The notes beneath the pieces were generated by a model. The model was not told the DNA's origin, ran no database searches, and saw only the letters and a program-made list of their open reading frames with translations. From Ectocarpus siliculosus (taxonomy: Eukaryota > Sar > Phaeophyceae > Ectocarpales > Ectocarpaceae), in contig FN648578.1 of assembly GCA_000310025.1 (NCBI GenBank), positions 126,001-140,760 on the forward strand: a DNA stretch of 14,760 nt, written 5' to 3'. Both the position numbers and the translations under genes were made by a program. Position 1 is the stretch's first letter, and each line of letters begins with the position of its first letter. This document shows positions 1 to 7,780 of this stretch, piece by piece.

Positions 1-1
1 T

Positions 2-193
2 ATCGGCTCGAGCGCTTGGCGGAGTTTGAGGTTAACCGACCTCAGAGAGTACATCAAAGAATGCGGTGGCAACCCGCCGTCCGAGTACAACAAGATGCAA
101 CTTCAGAAAATGTTGCGCTACTTCTCACCACGAGCGGGGAGACGACGACGAGAGTCTGGCCTTACTCCGACCAGCAATTGTCGTTCCGGATAG
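2..193 (+). CDS. Partial exon-like frame with SAP-like motif
   Basis: This frame enters from the left edge and is open for 63 codons to a TAG at 191-193. Residues 11-41 contain LTDLREYIKECGGNPP followed by SEYNKMQLQKMLRYF. The pattern (hydrophobic helix, a glycine/proline turn, a second helix with Lys/Leu) resembles the SAP putative DNA-binding motif, although the central Gly-Leu is replaced by Gly-Gly-Asn-Pro. After residue 42 the sequence becomes arginine-rich and loses this character, so the true exon may end near 125-140. Frame 1 over the first 35 bases reads YRLERLAEFEV, which also looks protein-like, so a frameshift around 30-45 (decayed gene) or a splice junction is possible. No start codon is visible. 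The family call is by eye; the alternative is chance. Confidence 0.33.
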   Translation: MGSSAWRSLRLTDLREYIKECGGNPPSEYNKMQLQKMLRYFSPRAGRRRRESGLTPTSNCRSG

Positions 194-750
194 CTGGCGA
201 GGATGAGTACACATAGCTGGAGTGGGGGGCGATGTGTACCTTGATGGGGGAGTGGAGTGTGGGAGGGGGAAGTAAGGGAGTTGAGGGGCCGTGACCACAT
301 GTTTGTGTGTGTGTTTATTTTGTTTTTCACCCCCGACGACTGGAAGGCGTACATTGGGCACAAATCAGATACGAGTTCGGCTGTACGTGATTTGAGAAAA
401 AAAGTACACTCCCTCAGTGCGGGAATGCAGGGCCGGATCGGAAAAACGGATTTCGAGTCGGTTTGTAGTTTCGGTGGTATTTGTGGTCCTTTTCTTGACA
501 GTATACTTGGTGTGTTCACGTAGGATACGCGCTGCCTCAGGAACAAAACGAGAATGTTCATGTTTCAAACTAACATCGTCACTAAGGAGTCGAGTGTGTC
601 CTCTTTTTTCCCGGCCCCAGAATAAATTCCTGCCATGGTTGTTATTGGGCGGGAAGATTCGCCGTTTGGTATCCCATGGGCGGAGGGGAAAAGGAGTTGG
701 GAAGATTCCTGCGGGGGAAATAATTGATGAAAGGGTCTCATTTCCCGTCA
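194..750. other. Stretch without a supported gene
   Basis: I find no convincing gene here. A GT/T-rich tract lies at 299-329. Overlapping frames exist on both strands (up to 169 codons on the minus strand, 365-874), but they have no recognisable domain and no clear splice signals. They cross the palindrome cluster downstream, so I do not annotate them as genes. Confidence 0.5.
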
Positions 751-753
751 GGT

Positions 754-933
754 CAGGGTACATTTCCGAAAACAGGGTACAGTTGTAAAGAAAAGTAGCC
801 ATGGCAGGGTATACCCTGCGCCTTTTCGGACGTACCGGGGTGAAATTGGGCGCTGACCAATGATAAGAGTGCATTTTCTGCTGTTAATGACTGTGTACCC
901 AGGTGTGTCGCTTTTCGATCAGGGTATACCCTG
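754..933. promoter_or_regulatory. Cluster of CAGGGTA half-sites and palindromes
   Basis: Two perfect palindromes share the core CAGGGTATACCCTG. The one at 804-819 extends to 16 bp (GCAGGGTATACCCTGC) and the one at 920-933 is 14 bp. Two half-sites reading CAGGGTAC precede them at 754-761 and 773-780. Four copies of CAGGGTA within 180 bp, two as exact dyads, look like binding sites for a dimeric protein. They could equally be remnants of a repeat with palindromic ends. No gene start can be placed next to them. Confidence 0.4.
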
Positions 934-1476
934 TTGTGTCGTTTTCCCTTTGTCCTTTGACGTCTTTCAGTGTCACTTTATAACATGCTGTCTTACAACA
1001 TATCCCTCATGTCCCGTCCTCGGTTATTTTGCCTACAACGTGCATCACAGATCAAGGCCGCTTTCGCCACTTATCGCCGGCGACGGCAGCTCATCATCGA
1101 ATCTCCGGGAGGCGCAGTTCAGGGGGGCAGGGCAACCGGAGGCGCGGTAGGAGGCTTTACGAACCTCAACAACACAAGCGCGCACGAGCGCATTATGGGA
1201 GCCCGTGGATCTCGGCTACGAGGTCTTCATGAGTAAGTGCTCTCGTTGGTTTGTTTCTGTCTTCGTGGCGTACCAGAAAAACCGTGACGGTGTACATAAT
1301 ATCTATTGTGATAGCAACTCGACGAGGATCGTCGCGTTGCCTGTCTGAAGCTTTCCAGTTTTTTAGCGGTTAAAATAGTAGAGGGCGCACACGGCGACAC
1401 GCTCGCCCACCGAGCACGACAAAAGCTATGTACACAGAGTAGATGACATAACATGTCACACCCCCTCAACATTTAG
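934..1476. other. Sparse stretch with one possible exon frame (1151-1345, +)
   Basis: The frame between TAG 1148-1150 and TGA 1346-1348 is open for 65 codons and includes SALWEPVDLGYEVFM. It contains a good donor sequence, GTAAGT, at 1233-1238, directly after ATGA. If it is an exon, it would end at 1232. There is no acceptor I trust upstream and the product is not recognised. Two other plus frames overlap it, so this is a weak candidate and not a called gene. Confidence 0.2.
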
Positions 1477-1488
1477 TTTTTTTTTTTT
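1477..1488 (+). repeat. T12 homopolymer
   Basis: A run of twelve T residues. It is followed by CAAAG, not AG, so it is not an obvious splice acceptor. Confidence 0.85.
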
Positions 1489-2200
1489 CAAAGCTCGATT
1501 ATACTCCACAGCAGAAAGCGTGGCCGGGCGGCGTTGCATCGATTGCTTTCAATTTCCGAAACAAACCTATCGTTTCACATCCTCGTCGTCGTGGACTAAC
1601 ATTATTGCCTGCGAATATGGATGATGCGATATTCTATGTCACCTACTGCCGGTACATGCCATGCAGAAGAACAAGGAGCACCCTCCATACTCCAGTACAA
1701 GTTATTGCATTTATTTGGTGGTTGAATTGAAACCTCTCATTACCCATCCATGAAGAAGTCGTTCCATACCATAATACTTCATAATTGCTGCAAAAACTAT
1801 CCATGGACGAACCCAGCAGTACCGTTGTTGTTGTCTTCACAATTAGTTACAGTCCCGTTCGTTCTGCTCTCTCTACCCAGTACCTTCTTCGTCTGTCCGT
1901 ACTATTATGTGTACCTAACCCTGACACTTAACGCGGGCGATTACCGCCGCCGTGGTCACAGGCTAACTTACCCAAAAAAGTCCCACGAAAATAAAAATGA
2001 CCCGGAGAAGGGTCCGCAAGTAAACGACAGATTAGTCCCTAACCCTCCGCTCGCTTCAATACACTGTGCGAGTTCGTCACCATAAACTGGACAATGAAGC
2101 AAAAGAATAGCTTTACTTCTGACGCTTGAATCCATTGCTTATCTAATCTGTCTCTTACTCTTTTATATGATAGAGATGAATTCGTTGTGTCCTATTCAGA
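1489..2200. other. Stretch without a supported gene
   Basis: Only short frames occur here (longest 111 codons on plus, starting at 1750). None has a recognisable domain or paired splice signals. I see no repeat of note. Confidence 0.5.
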
Positions 2201-2201
2201 A

Positions 2202-2222
2202 ATATATATATATATATATATA
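2202..2222. repeat. (AT)n microsatellite
   Basis: An uninterrupted AT dinucleotide run of about 21 bp, followed by an imperfect ACATATA extension. It is a simple sequence repeat, likely length-variable. Confidence 0.9.
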
Positions 2223-3151
2223 CATATAAACATTAGAGGCGACCTCACGCGCACCCGAAAAAAACGTCAGTCTTCGACCGGCACTCCTCACTACGCCCAT
2301 GGGCATTCCGTTTTTTGTGCCGAGGGACTCCATGCTTTTAAAGAATGCCGCCAATCATATCGTTGATCTGTTCCGTTCGTTGACATACATACATGTAGTA
2401 CGCACGTCACACCCGAATGAAAAGGAGACCACACCAGAAGGCGCTCTACCCACGCTGGGAAAGAACCCGGGACTATATGAATGCGGACCCCAGAAGATGC
2501 GCTTTTCATAGTAGGTTTCCTCTCCGAAGCGAAAAAACCGGACGGGAGAGAGGGAAAAATAAAAAGTAAAATGCAAAACACGCGTTCCCCGTCATGGACA
2601 TTTAATAAGAGTCGTATAGTGGTAGTGGCAGGAACCCTCTCTGCGATCAGGAGGCCACCAGTCCCCGGGGCTCTTCTGTTGTCCCCACCCATGGACGGAG
2701 GCAGCAGTAGTAACGCATGTCCTGTAGGAGACAAGCAACTACTGCTCAAAACAATGGAAACCACGGGTCATACCGACAGGTGGGTCGTGGGTGGGCGGGG
2801 GACCCAAAGAAACAGCCAAACTCAGCCATTTTACATCCTCACAGATTCTTGCAAGCAACAACGAAGGGCGATAAAAAAAGAGCGACCGCCAGCGACAGGA
2901 AACAAACAAGTAGAGGAGAGCAGAGCTTAGAAATAAGTGAAGAAAGAAGGTCCCCTTGCCTGTCTGACCCACCGGAAGCTTTCCATCTACCGCAGCAATC
3001 AGCAGGGGCAGCACCCACGACCTCACAACATGCAGTACACGGGTAGACTACACGGACTGGTACGTATTGTGGTAGAAGTGTGGTCTCTTTCAACGGCAAG
3101 AACAAGAACGCCCGGGCGAACTTGAACTTTTAGTCCCAAGAAATAGCGTCA
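2223..3151. other. Stretch without a supported gene
   Basis: Several frames of 70-157 codons overlap on both strands, with no recognisable domain. The segment around 3008-3047 (ACCCAC-ACCTCAC ... GTACACGGGTAG) matches 3755-3797 imperfectly. The G-rich GGGGGACCCAAAG at about 2797 resembles 3596-3610. These hint that the duplication annotated from 3152 began further upstream but has decayed. Confidence 0.45.
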
Positions 3152-3530
3152 TGAGTACGTACTTCATTCCGCTTGCCGTGGGAGATGCGCATCGTTACGC
3201 GAGGAACGCGCTAACTCCTCGCATAGAATATGCTGCTGTGAACCCTATCCCTCGAGCTCAACCACAGCTAGAGCCGATACATGGTACCATCATATCCAGC
3301 TGTAGAAGGATCGAAATATAAACTGTTTGCTTGGTGGCGAAGCGGACCCTCTTTATTGTGACTCTCGAGGGGCTTGCTGTTCGTGGCTGGCCACATGGAA
3401 AGGGGAGACAGACAAAATCTATGGTTTGACGTCGGTCTTATCCGCCGAAGGAGGTTGAAGCTACACTCAAAGTCGGGGAGGGGTCGTGATTTGCAATCCC
3501 CTACGGAATCGCCATGAAATTTGCACTGCA
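3152..3530 (+). repeat. Diverged direct repeat, copy 1
   Basis: This segment aligns by eye, in order and with indels, to 4181-4580. Shared blocks are CGCTTGCCGT then GATGCGCA near 3170-3190, an AACCCT block near 3241, ATATAAA then GGACCCTCTT at 3315-3353, and TCGGGGA..TGATTTGC through ATTTGCACTG at 3474-3528. It carries TATAAA at 3317-3322. No long reading frame is shared. It could be an old tandem duplication or a pair of terminal repeats of a decayed retroelement; I cannot distinguish these. Confidence 0.55.
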
Positions 3531-4180
3531 GTAACCTAGGTAGTTAGCCGGCAGAGAAACACGAAATACAAAATCCATGGGTAGGTTGAGTGGTTGGGGG
3601 GACCCCAAAACAATGAAACAGTCGCGGTTCGCGTAGTTCTGGGGCCCTACCGTCTAAAAACATTCGTCGTCGCTCTGAACCGCTTGAAGGTGTCAAACAG
3701 CGCTGCATGTGCGGCGAACCGTAGGGGCCATGCGCATTGCTTGACGGAAAGAGGCGGCGCCCACCGCCTCACGTACAGCAACCGGGTACACGGGTAGCCT
3801 CCTACTCTCCTACTCAGCAAGATGCAAAACACGTGCCGTTTACGTTCGGCGTCATGGGGACCCTAACGGCAAAAATGCAGCAAAGAGCGAGAGGTAGACT
3901 AAAGGAAGGGAGACTCGAGTCGACAAGGCATGAACTCTAGAGAAGACACCCACTCTCACCCCTCTGGCCCACCGCAGGCAGGCTTGAACACGTGTAACGA
4001 ACGGCAACATCCGATGTGCGCTCAGCAACAACAAACACGACAAATTAAAAATAGTTGCCGTTTCCGAACTTCTGTGGAGATACTGTAAGTTGGTGGAGAC
4101 TTTCTTTCTTTTCTGGTATGAAGTGGCAACAAAGAAGAACACGACTATCGGTGTAGACTAGAAGCACGACGGACGAACGA
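3531..4180. other. Spacer between the two diverged repeats
   Basis: No supported gene. It contains the partial matches to 2797-3047 noted above, at 3596-3610 and 3755-3797. Minus-strand frames of about 100 codons (3852-4142, 4045-4356) have no recognisable content. Confidence 0.4.
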
Positions 4181-4580
4181 CGAACTATTACCTCAATGCG
4201 CTTGCCGTCGCGATAGATGCGCACCGCTACCGCTGAACGAACGAGCAGACTGTTGTCAACCCTGACTATGATAACCGTACGACCATTGCAGCACATTCGG
4301 AGCATAACAGCAGCAACCGCAGCGGCAGCCGCACGAGTACAATGTATAATGGTCACTCAAGAACAAACGCTATTATTGAATATATAAAGATGTGGCGCGC
4401 AGCACGCAGGACCCTCTTCCGCTGTTCAACCGGCCGTTTCCATGGCGAAATAGGGCAAGGAACAGTGAAGGTCGACTCTTGCCGGCCACAGGAGGCGGAA
4501 GCTGCTCAAACTCGGGGACGGCTCATGATTTGCGATTCCACACCGAACCACACTCGAGGCGCCACGACATTTGCACTGTA
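4181..4580 (+). repeat. Diverged direct repeat, copy 2
   Basis: Partner of 3152-3530, displaced by about 1,030-1,050 bp. The same blocks occur in the same order: GCGCTTGCCGT..GATGCGCA, CAACCCTGA, TATATAAA at 4381-4388, GGACCCTCTT, CTCGGGGACGGCTCATGATTTGC and ATTTGCACTG at 4569-4578. The TATA-like element and its distance to GGACCCTCTT are roughly kept in both copies, which could reflect a promoter (for example in an LTR) or only common descent. Confidence 0.55.
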
Positions 4581-5340
4581 GCTCCAGATCAGCATTTTAG
4601 ACAGGGTCGGGCAAGGGGTGGGGCATGCGAATGAAACCTCCACGGATATTGAACGATGAGACTGAAGCTAAATCTTCAGAAATCCTTGACGGGGCAGCTG
4701 CGGTGATCGTGTCCTCTCTCTCCAACAGAATTACGGTAGCTTGGGCTGCTTCGTCTGTTCAGCGCGTACTTGAGTCTGGACATGCAGCAGAGTTGCTCGG
4801 GCGTCGCACACCAAGTTGTTGAAAATGCCCGGTGTTTTGCGTTGCAATCGGGCGTACGACCTGTTTCGTTGCACGTGTACACCAGTCGCTTCCCGAACGC
4901 GTGCGGACAGGCTGATTACTCTTGGCCTGCCTTGGAGAGTGATTACGTTTTCTTTATCGCTGCAGTGATACTGCACCCAGTAAACACACGTACCCGCCAC
5001 GTACATCGATCCGTCTGTCCACAAGAGATCGATGTATCTACCGGGGTTTTCAGTGGTTCCTTCGTTGAGACTAAAGATATCCCTCCATCTATGTGTACCT
5101 GAACGTCCGTTCGAATCGTCGTCGATTCGTTTTCTCGCCGCTCAAAACACATACATGGTAATTCTTTCGCGCACGACTGCAATCTTCGCGTGCACAGTGG
5201 CACAAGGCCGTCGGGCTGCCGTGGTCGAGTTCGTGTTCAAGAAGCCTGCGTACGGACTGATGAGGGTCGTGGCCGCGGGCTGATGGCGTAAGATACCTCT
5301 ACTCTCATGCACTGCGACGTGAGTATGTATTTCATGTACT
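4581..5340. other. Stretch without a confident gene; one hairpin
   Basis: Plus-strand frames at 4770-5102 (110 codons) and 5032-5283 overlap each other; neither has a recognisable domain. A 9-bp inverted repeat, TACATCGAT / ATCGATGTA, at 5002-5010 and 5028-5036 leaves a 17-nt loop. A second small one, CGAATCG-TCGT-CGATTCG, lies near 5110-5127. Some of this could be 5' exon or leader of the gene candidate starting at 5363, but no junction is convincing. Confidence 0.35.
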
Positions 5341-5362
5341 GTAGTGCCCAAGCGGAGGGAGC

Positions 5363-5524
5363 ATGGGTGGGTCCTGTCGCGCGTTGGGTATCGTACACGA
5401 GACAGAGCAGCACGAGCACCAACAGCTAGTTTGCAGCCCCCACACCTGGATTGTGCAGTTTTGTGGGGGTGGACGAGAGGTCGTCACCGTGGCGGAGAGG
5501 AGAAGCTCATGCGTACTTACGCAA
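5363..5524 (+). CDS. Candidate first coding exon of an unknown spliced gene
   Basis: ATG at 5363 opens a frame of 57 codons to TGA 5534-5536, with an in-frame TAG upstream at 5342-5344. The translation (start MGGSCRALGIVHETEQHEHQ, later HTWIVQFCGGGREVVTVAER) looks like natural protein, but I recognise no domain. Possible donors are GTACTT at 5513 and GTGATA at 5525; both keep phase 0, and neither is strong. A typical intron end follows: a CTAAC branch-like sequence near 5555, a long pyrimidine tract, and CACAG ending at 5596. Joined in phase 0, the frame continues into the next exon. Two other frames are also open here, so frame choice rests on the junction and composition. Product unknown. 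Confidence 0.33.
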
Positions 5525-5596
5525 GTGATAATGTGACGTTGCCCCCTAGCAACCCTAACCCGTCGATCCTCTCGTCTCCTTTGTTCCCGCACACAG

Positions 5597-5730
5597 GACA
5601 TGATGGAGTTTGTCGGCTGTACGCTCGAGCTGCACCTTGAGGCCCACATGTCGGGAGGCTGGGATGCCCTGGACCCGTCTGGGACTTGGAGGATCTGGGG
5701 GGGGCATGAGACCCTCGTTCATCTGAGGAG
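5597..5730 (+). CDS. Candidate second coding exon of the same unknown gene
   Basis: The exon is bounded by a good acceptor (pyrimidine-rich tract ending CCGCACACAG at 5596) and a good donor (GAG then GTGAGT at 5731-5736). The phase-0 frame reads DMMEFVGCTLELHLEAHM, then SGGWDALDPSGTWRIWGGHE and TLVHLRR. It is tryptophan-rich and clearly protein-like. A stop (TGA 5732-5734) overlaps the donor, so either the intron is removed or the protein ends here. After splicing, a phase-2 junction would be needed. A further donor-like GAG/GTAAGC lies at 5771. I could not fix the next exon: 5837-5971 is open in more than one frame. No family recognised. Confidence 0.38.
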
Positions 5731-6020
5731 GTGAGTAACCTTGGACATTTGAGTGCGGCTGTCATGACCGAGGTAAGCCTGGCACGCGGTAGGCCTGCTC
5801 AGAGGCTGAGATCCACTCTTCTCTTGAGCAATTCAGTCGGTCCGAGTTTTAACTGGATGGCGAATACAGGGAAACTCGGTGCCGAACCCCCATTTCAGTA
5901 ATATTAACACTTTGACGTCATCTAGTACACCAAAACTAGAGGTTGGACCTCGAGCTGACCTTGAGTATACTTAGCTATCGGCTCGTTCCGTGACACATGT
6001 TGATACTACTCGAGAGCTAG

Positions 6021-6221
6021 CTATCCGTACAATACAGGGATGGGCGAGGGGAGACGCATGCCACGATTCGCGAATTCGTTGAAGGCAAATTTACTATGTT
6101 CGATTCCGTCGCGGTCCTGACTGTATCCGGGGTGGATGGGCTGATAGCGTGCCGTCGTTTGCGTCAGGCTAGCGTTCTAGCTCAAAAGTTTCACGATAAA
6201 CTTACGTCTAAGAAATATTGA
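6021..6221 (+). CDS. Exon-like frame, unknown product
   Basis: The frame opens after TAG 6018-6020 and closes at TGA 6219-6221. A TACAG acceptor-like site ends at 6037. The translation includes THATIREFVEGKFTMFDSVA followed by VLTVSGVDGLIACRRLRQA and a lysine-rich tail; an internal ATG lies in frame at about 6096. Just past the stop, GGTAAGTCC (donor-like GTAAGT) begins near 6231 in another frame. If coding, it could be a terminal exon. The minus-strand candidate overlaps only its last 40 bases, so both cannot be fully coding as drawn. No domain recognised. Confidence 0.25.
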   Translation, partial: LSVQYRDGRGETHATIREFVEGKFTMFDSVAVLTVSGVDGLIACRRLRQASVLAQKFHDKLTSKKY

Positions 6222-6443
6222 ACAATTTTCGGTAAGTCCACCACGGTGCCCGCCGACATGCATGCACAGTGATTTCGCTCGCGTAAGGCGCATCTTGATG
6301 TATATAACGCCTCCATTGACCACGGGGTTGGCGGCATACTTTCCCCTGAAACCTTGAAGAAACTCATGGCTTTCAAGACAGACGAAAACAACTAAACGAG
6401 GTGTGTCTTCAAAGCGAACGCTGCAGCTGTATGCTTCAGCGCG
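6180..6443 (-). CDS. Candidate terminal exon on the minus strand, unknown product
   Basis: Read on the minus strand, a T-rich tract ending TTTTTTTAG is followed immediately (6443 downwards) by 88 open codons to TAG at 6179-6177. The frame therefore opens exactly at a textbook-like 3' splice site. The translation includes SVRFEDTPRLVVFVCLESHE, then FRGKYAANPVVNGGVIYIKM and RLTRAKSLCMHVGGHRGG, a composition that looks like real protein. It has no upstream start in frame, as expected for an internal or last exon. I tested one upstream donor (GTGAGC near 6510) and it did not keep the frame. Product unknown. Confidence 0.3.
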
Positions 6444-6760
6444 CTAAAAAAACATGTTGTCGGGCGTCGCCCTTTTTTTCTGTGCTTTTCCAATCAAAGC
6501 AAGCCCTCTCATGCTCACGCCTTGTTCTCCTTATGCGAGATGATACGTCCGCACTATCTCCGGAGCAGATTGTGTTCTTAGGATCCATGTAGACGCTTGC
6601 GCAGCTCTCGCGAGATGCTACGACTCCCCATAAAGTAGTCCTTCTAACAATATTATATATTATTACACACATCTTACCCCTACCCATTTCATTCGCCGGG
6701 CTTTTCGTCGTGGCACCTCCTTTTCACTTGCCCGCCGCAACCCCTCTCAAAACTCGACAG

Positions 6761-6895
6761 GTTCTTCCAGAACTTCTTCGTACGAGTGACTTGAGAGAAC
6801 CAGACGCTGCAGCCCTGCCTCTCGACTTTGACGCGGAGGCGTTTGGCAAGATTGGCATCTCACCCAGCACGCGCACCCCTACCTGTCCAAGCGAG
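6761..6895 (+). CDS. Candidate internal exon, unknown product
   Basis: A pyrimidine-rich stretch ending CTCGACAG at 6760 is followed by an open frame: VLPELLRTSDLREPDAAALP, then LDFDAEAFGKIGISPS. It reaches a possible donor, GAG/GTACAT, at 6896. The whole frame stays open from before 6710 to TAG 7064-7066 (118 codons from a GTG), but the part after 6900 is cysteine/tryptophan-rich and less natural. The acidic, well-mixed composition of the first part suggests coding. No domain recognised. The antisense frame is also open for 90 codons. Confidence 0.27.
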
Positions 6896-7066
6896 GTACA
6901 TTTTCGAAATCCAAATGTTGTGCGGTGCACGAAAGCCTGGGTGGTACTTATCTGTTGGGCATGTCCGGGCTTCGCCTGTGTGGGATTGCTGTGCAAATCT
7001 GATCAGAGGTTTATCGACGTGATCACCACCCAGAGCATTATTTGGGAGTTTAGCATTACAGTCTAG

Positions 7067-7760
7067 CAAACACTCGCACTACTCTTTGATGGTGTACGTA
7101 TGCAGCGGTCGCATTATCTATTCTGGGTTTTGTAGTCGCAATCGCTTTCATGTCTATACCCATGCTACCCATGAACACCCGGAAGGCACCCCACCTGTAC
7201 CCTCACCCAGTGATTTCCAATGCCGTCGTTGACCTTACTTTGATCAGCTGCACATCCGCTCACATTCCAATTTTGACTGTTTCACTATTAGGTTCTCACC
7301 ATATGATTTCCTCAAACTTGCACTTATGCCCGCTTTTGTGGCAGCCCCTCGCACGGGCGGCCGGTTCGCAGATGGCGCGAGCGACGACGACGAATAGCTG
7401 GACGACGTTGCGTGGCAGAAGCTGTCGAGGCGGTCACGCCCTGATGTAGCTTCGCTGCCGGCATCATCAGGCGCGGGTATTGATGAAATGGTGTTTCCTT
7501 CCTGTATTAACGCATCATGGGTGATAGGGCAGCGGTGGTATGGTTTGGCTTCGCGCGTTTAAGACAAGGTGGTGAGGTACTGCAGGAGCGGAGAGACTGC
7601 GCGTGCCGACGGATTGTAGTATCTAGTACAACTTCCTCTTTTGTAGCTCTGCCATTTCTTTTGAATCTTCTGTGACATACACATACATCAGTGTGTACAA
7701 AGATGTGATGTATTGATATTCTGTACAAGTTCCAGACTATAACATTATTGTGTAATAAAT
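7067..7760. other. Stretch without a supported gene
   Basis: Short frames on both strands (99 codons at 7150-7449 plus, 102 codons at 7507-7815 minus) have no recognisable domain. Base composition becomes AT-richer from about 7670 toward the repeat cluster. Confidence 0.5.
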
Positions 7761-7780
7761 AAAAAACGATATTATAGCGT

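Noticed and set aside
365-874. A 169-codon minus-strand frame
   Set aside because: It spans the palindrome cluster, has competing open frames on the plus strand and no recognisable content; length alone is not enough.
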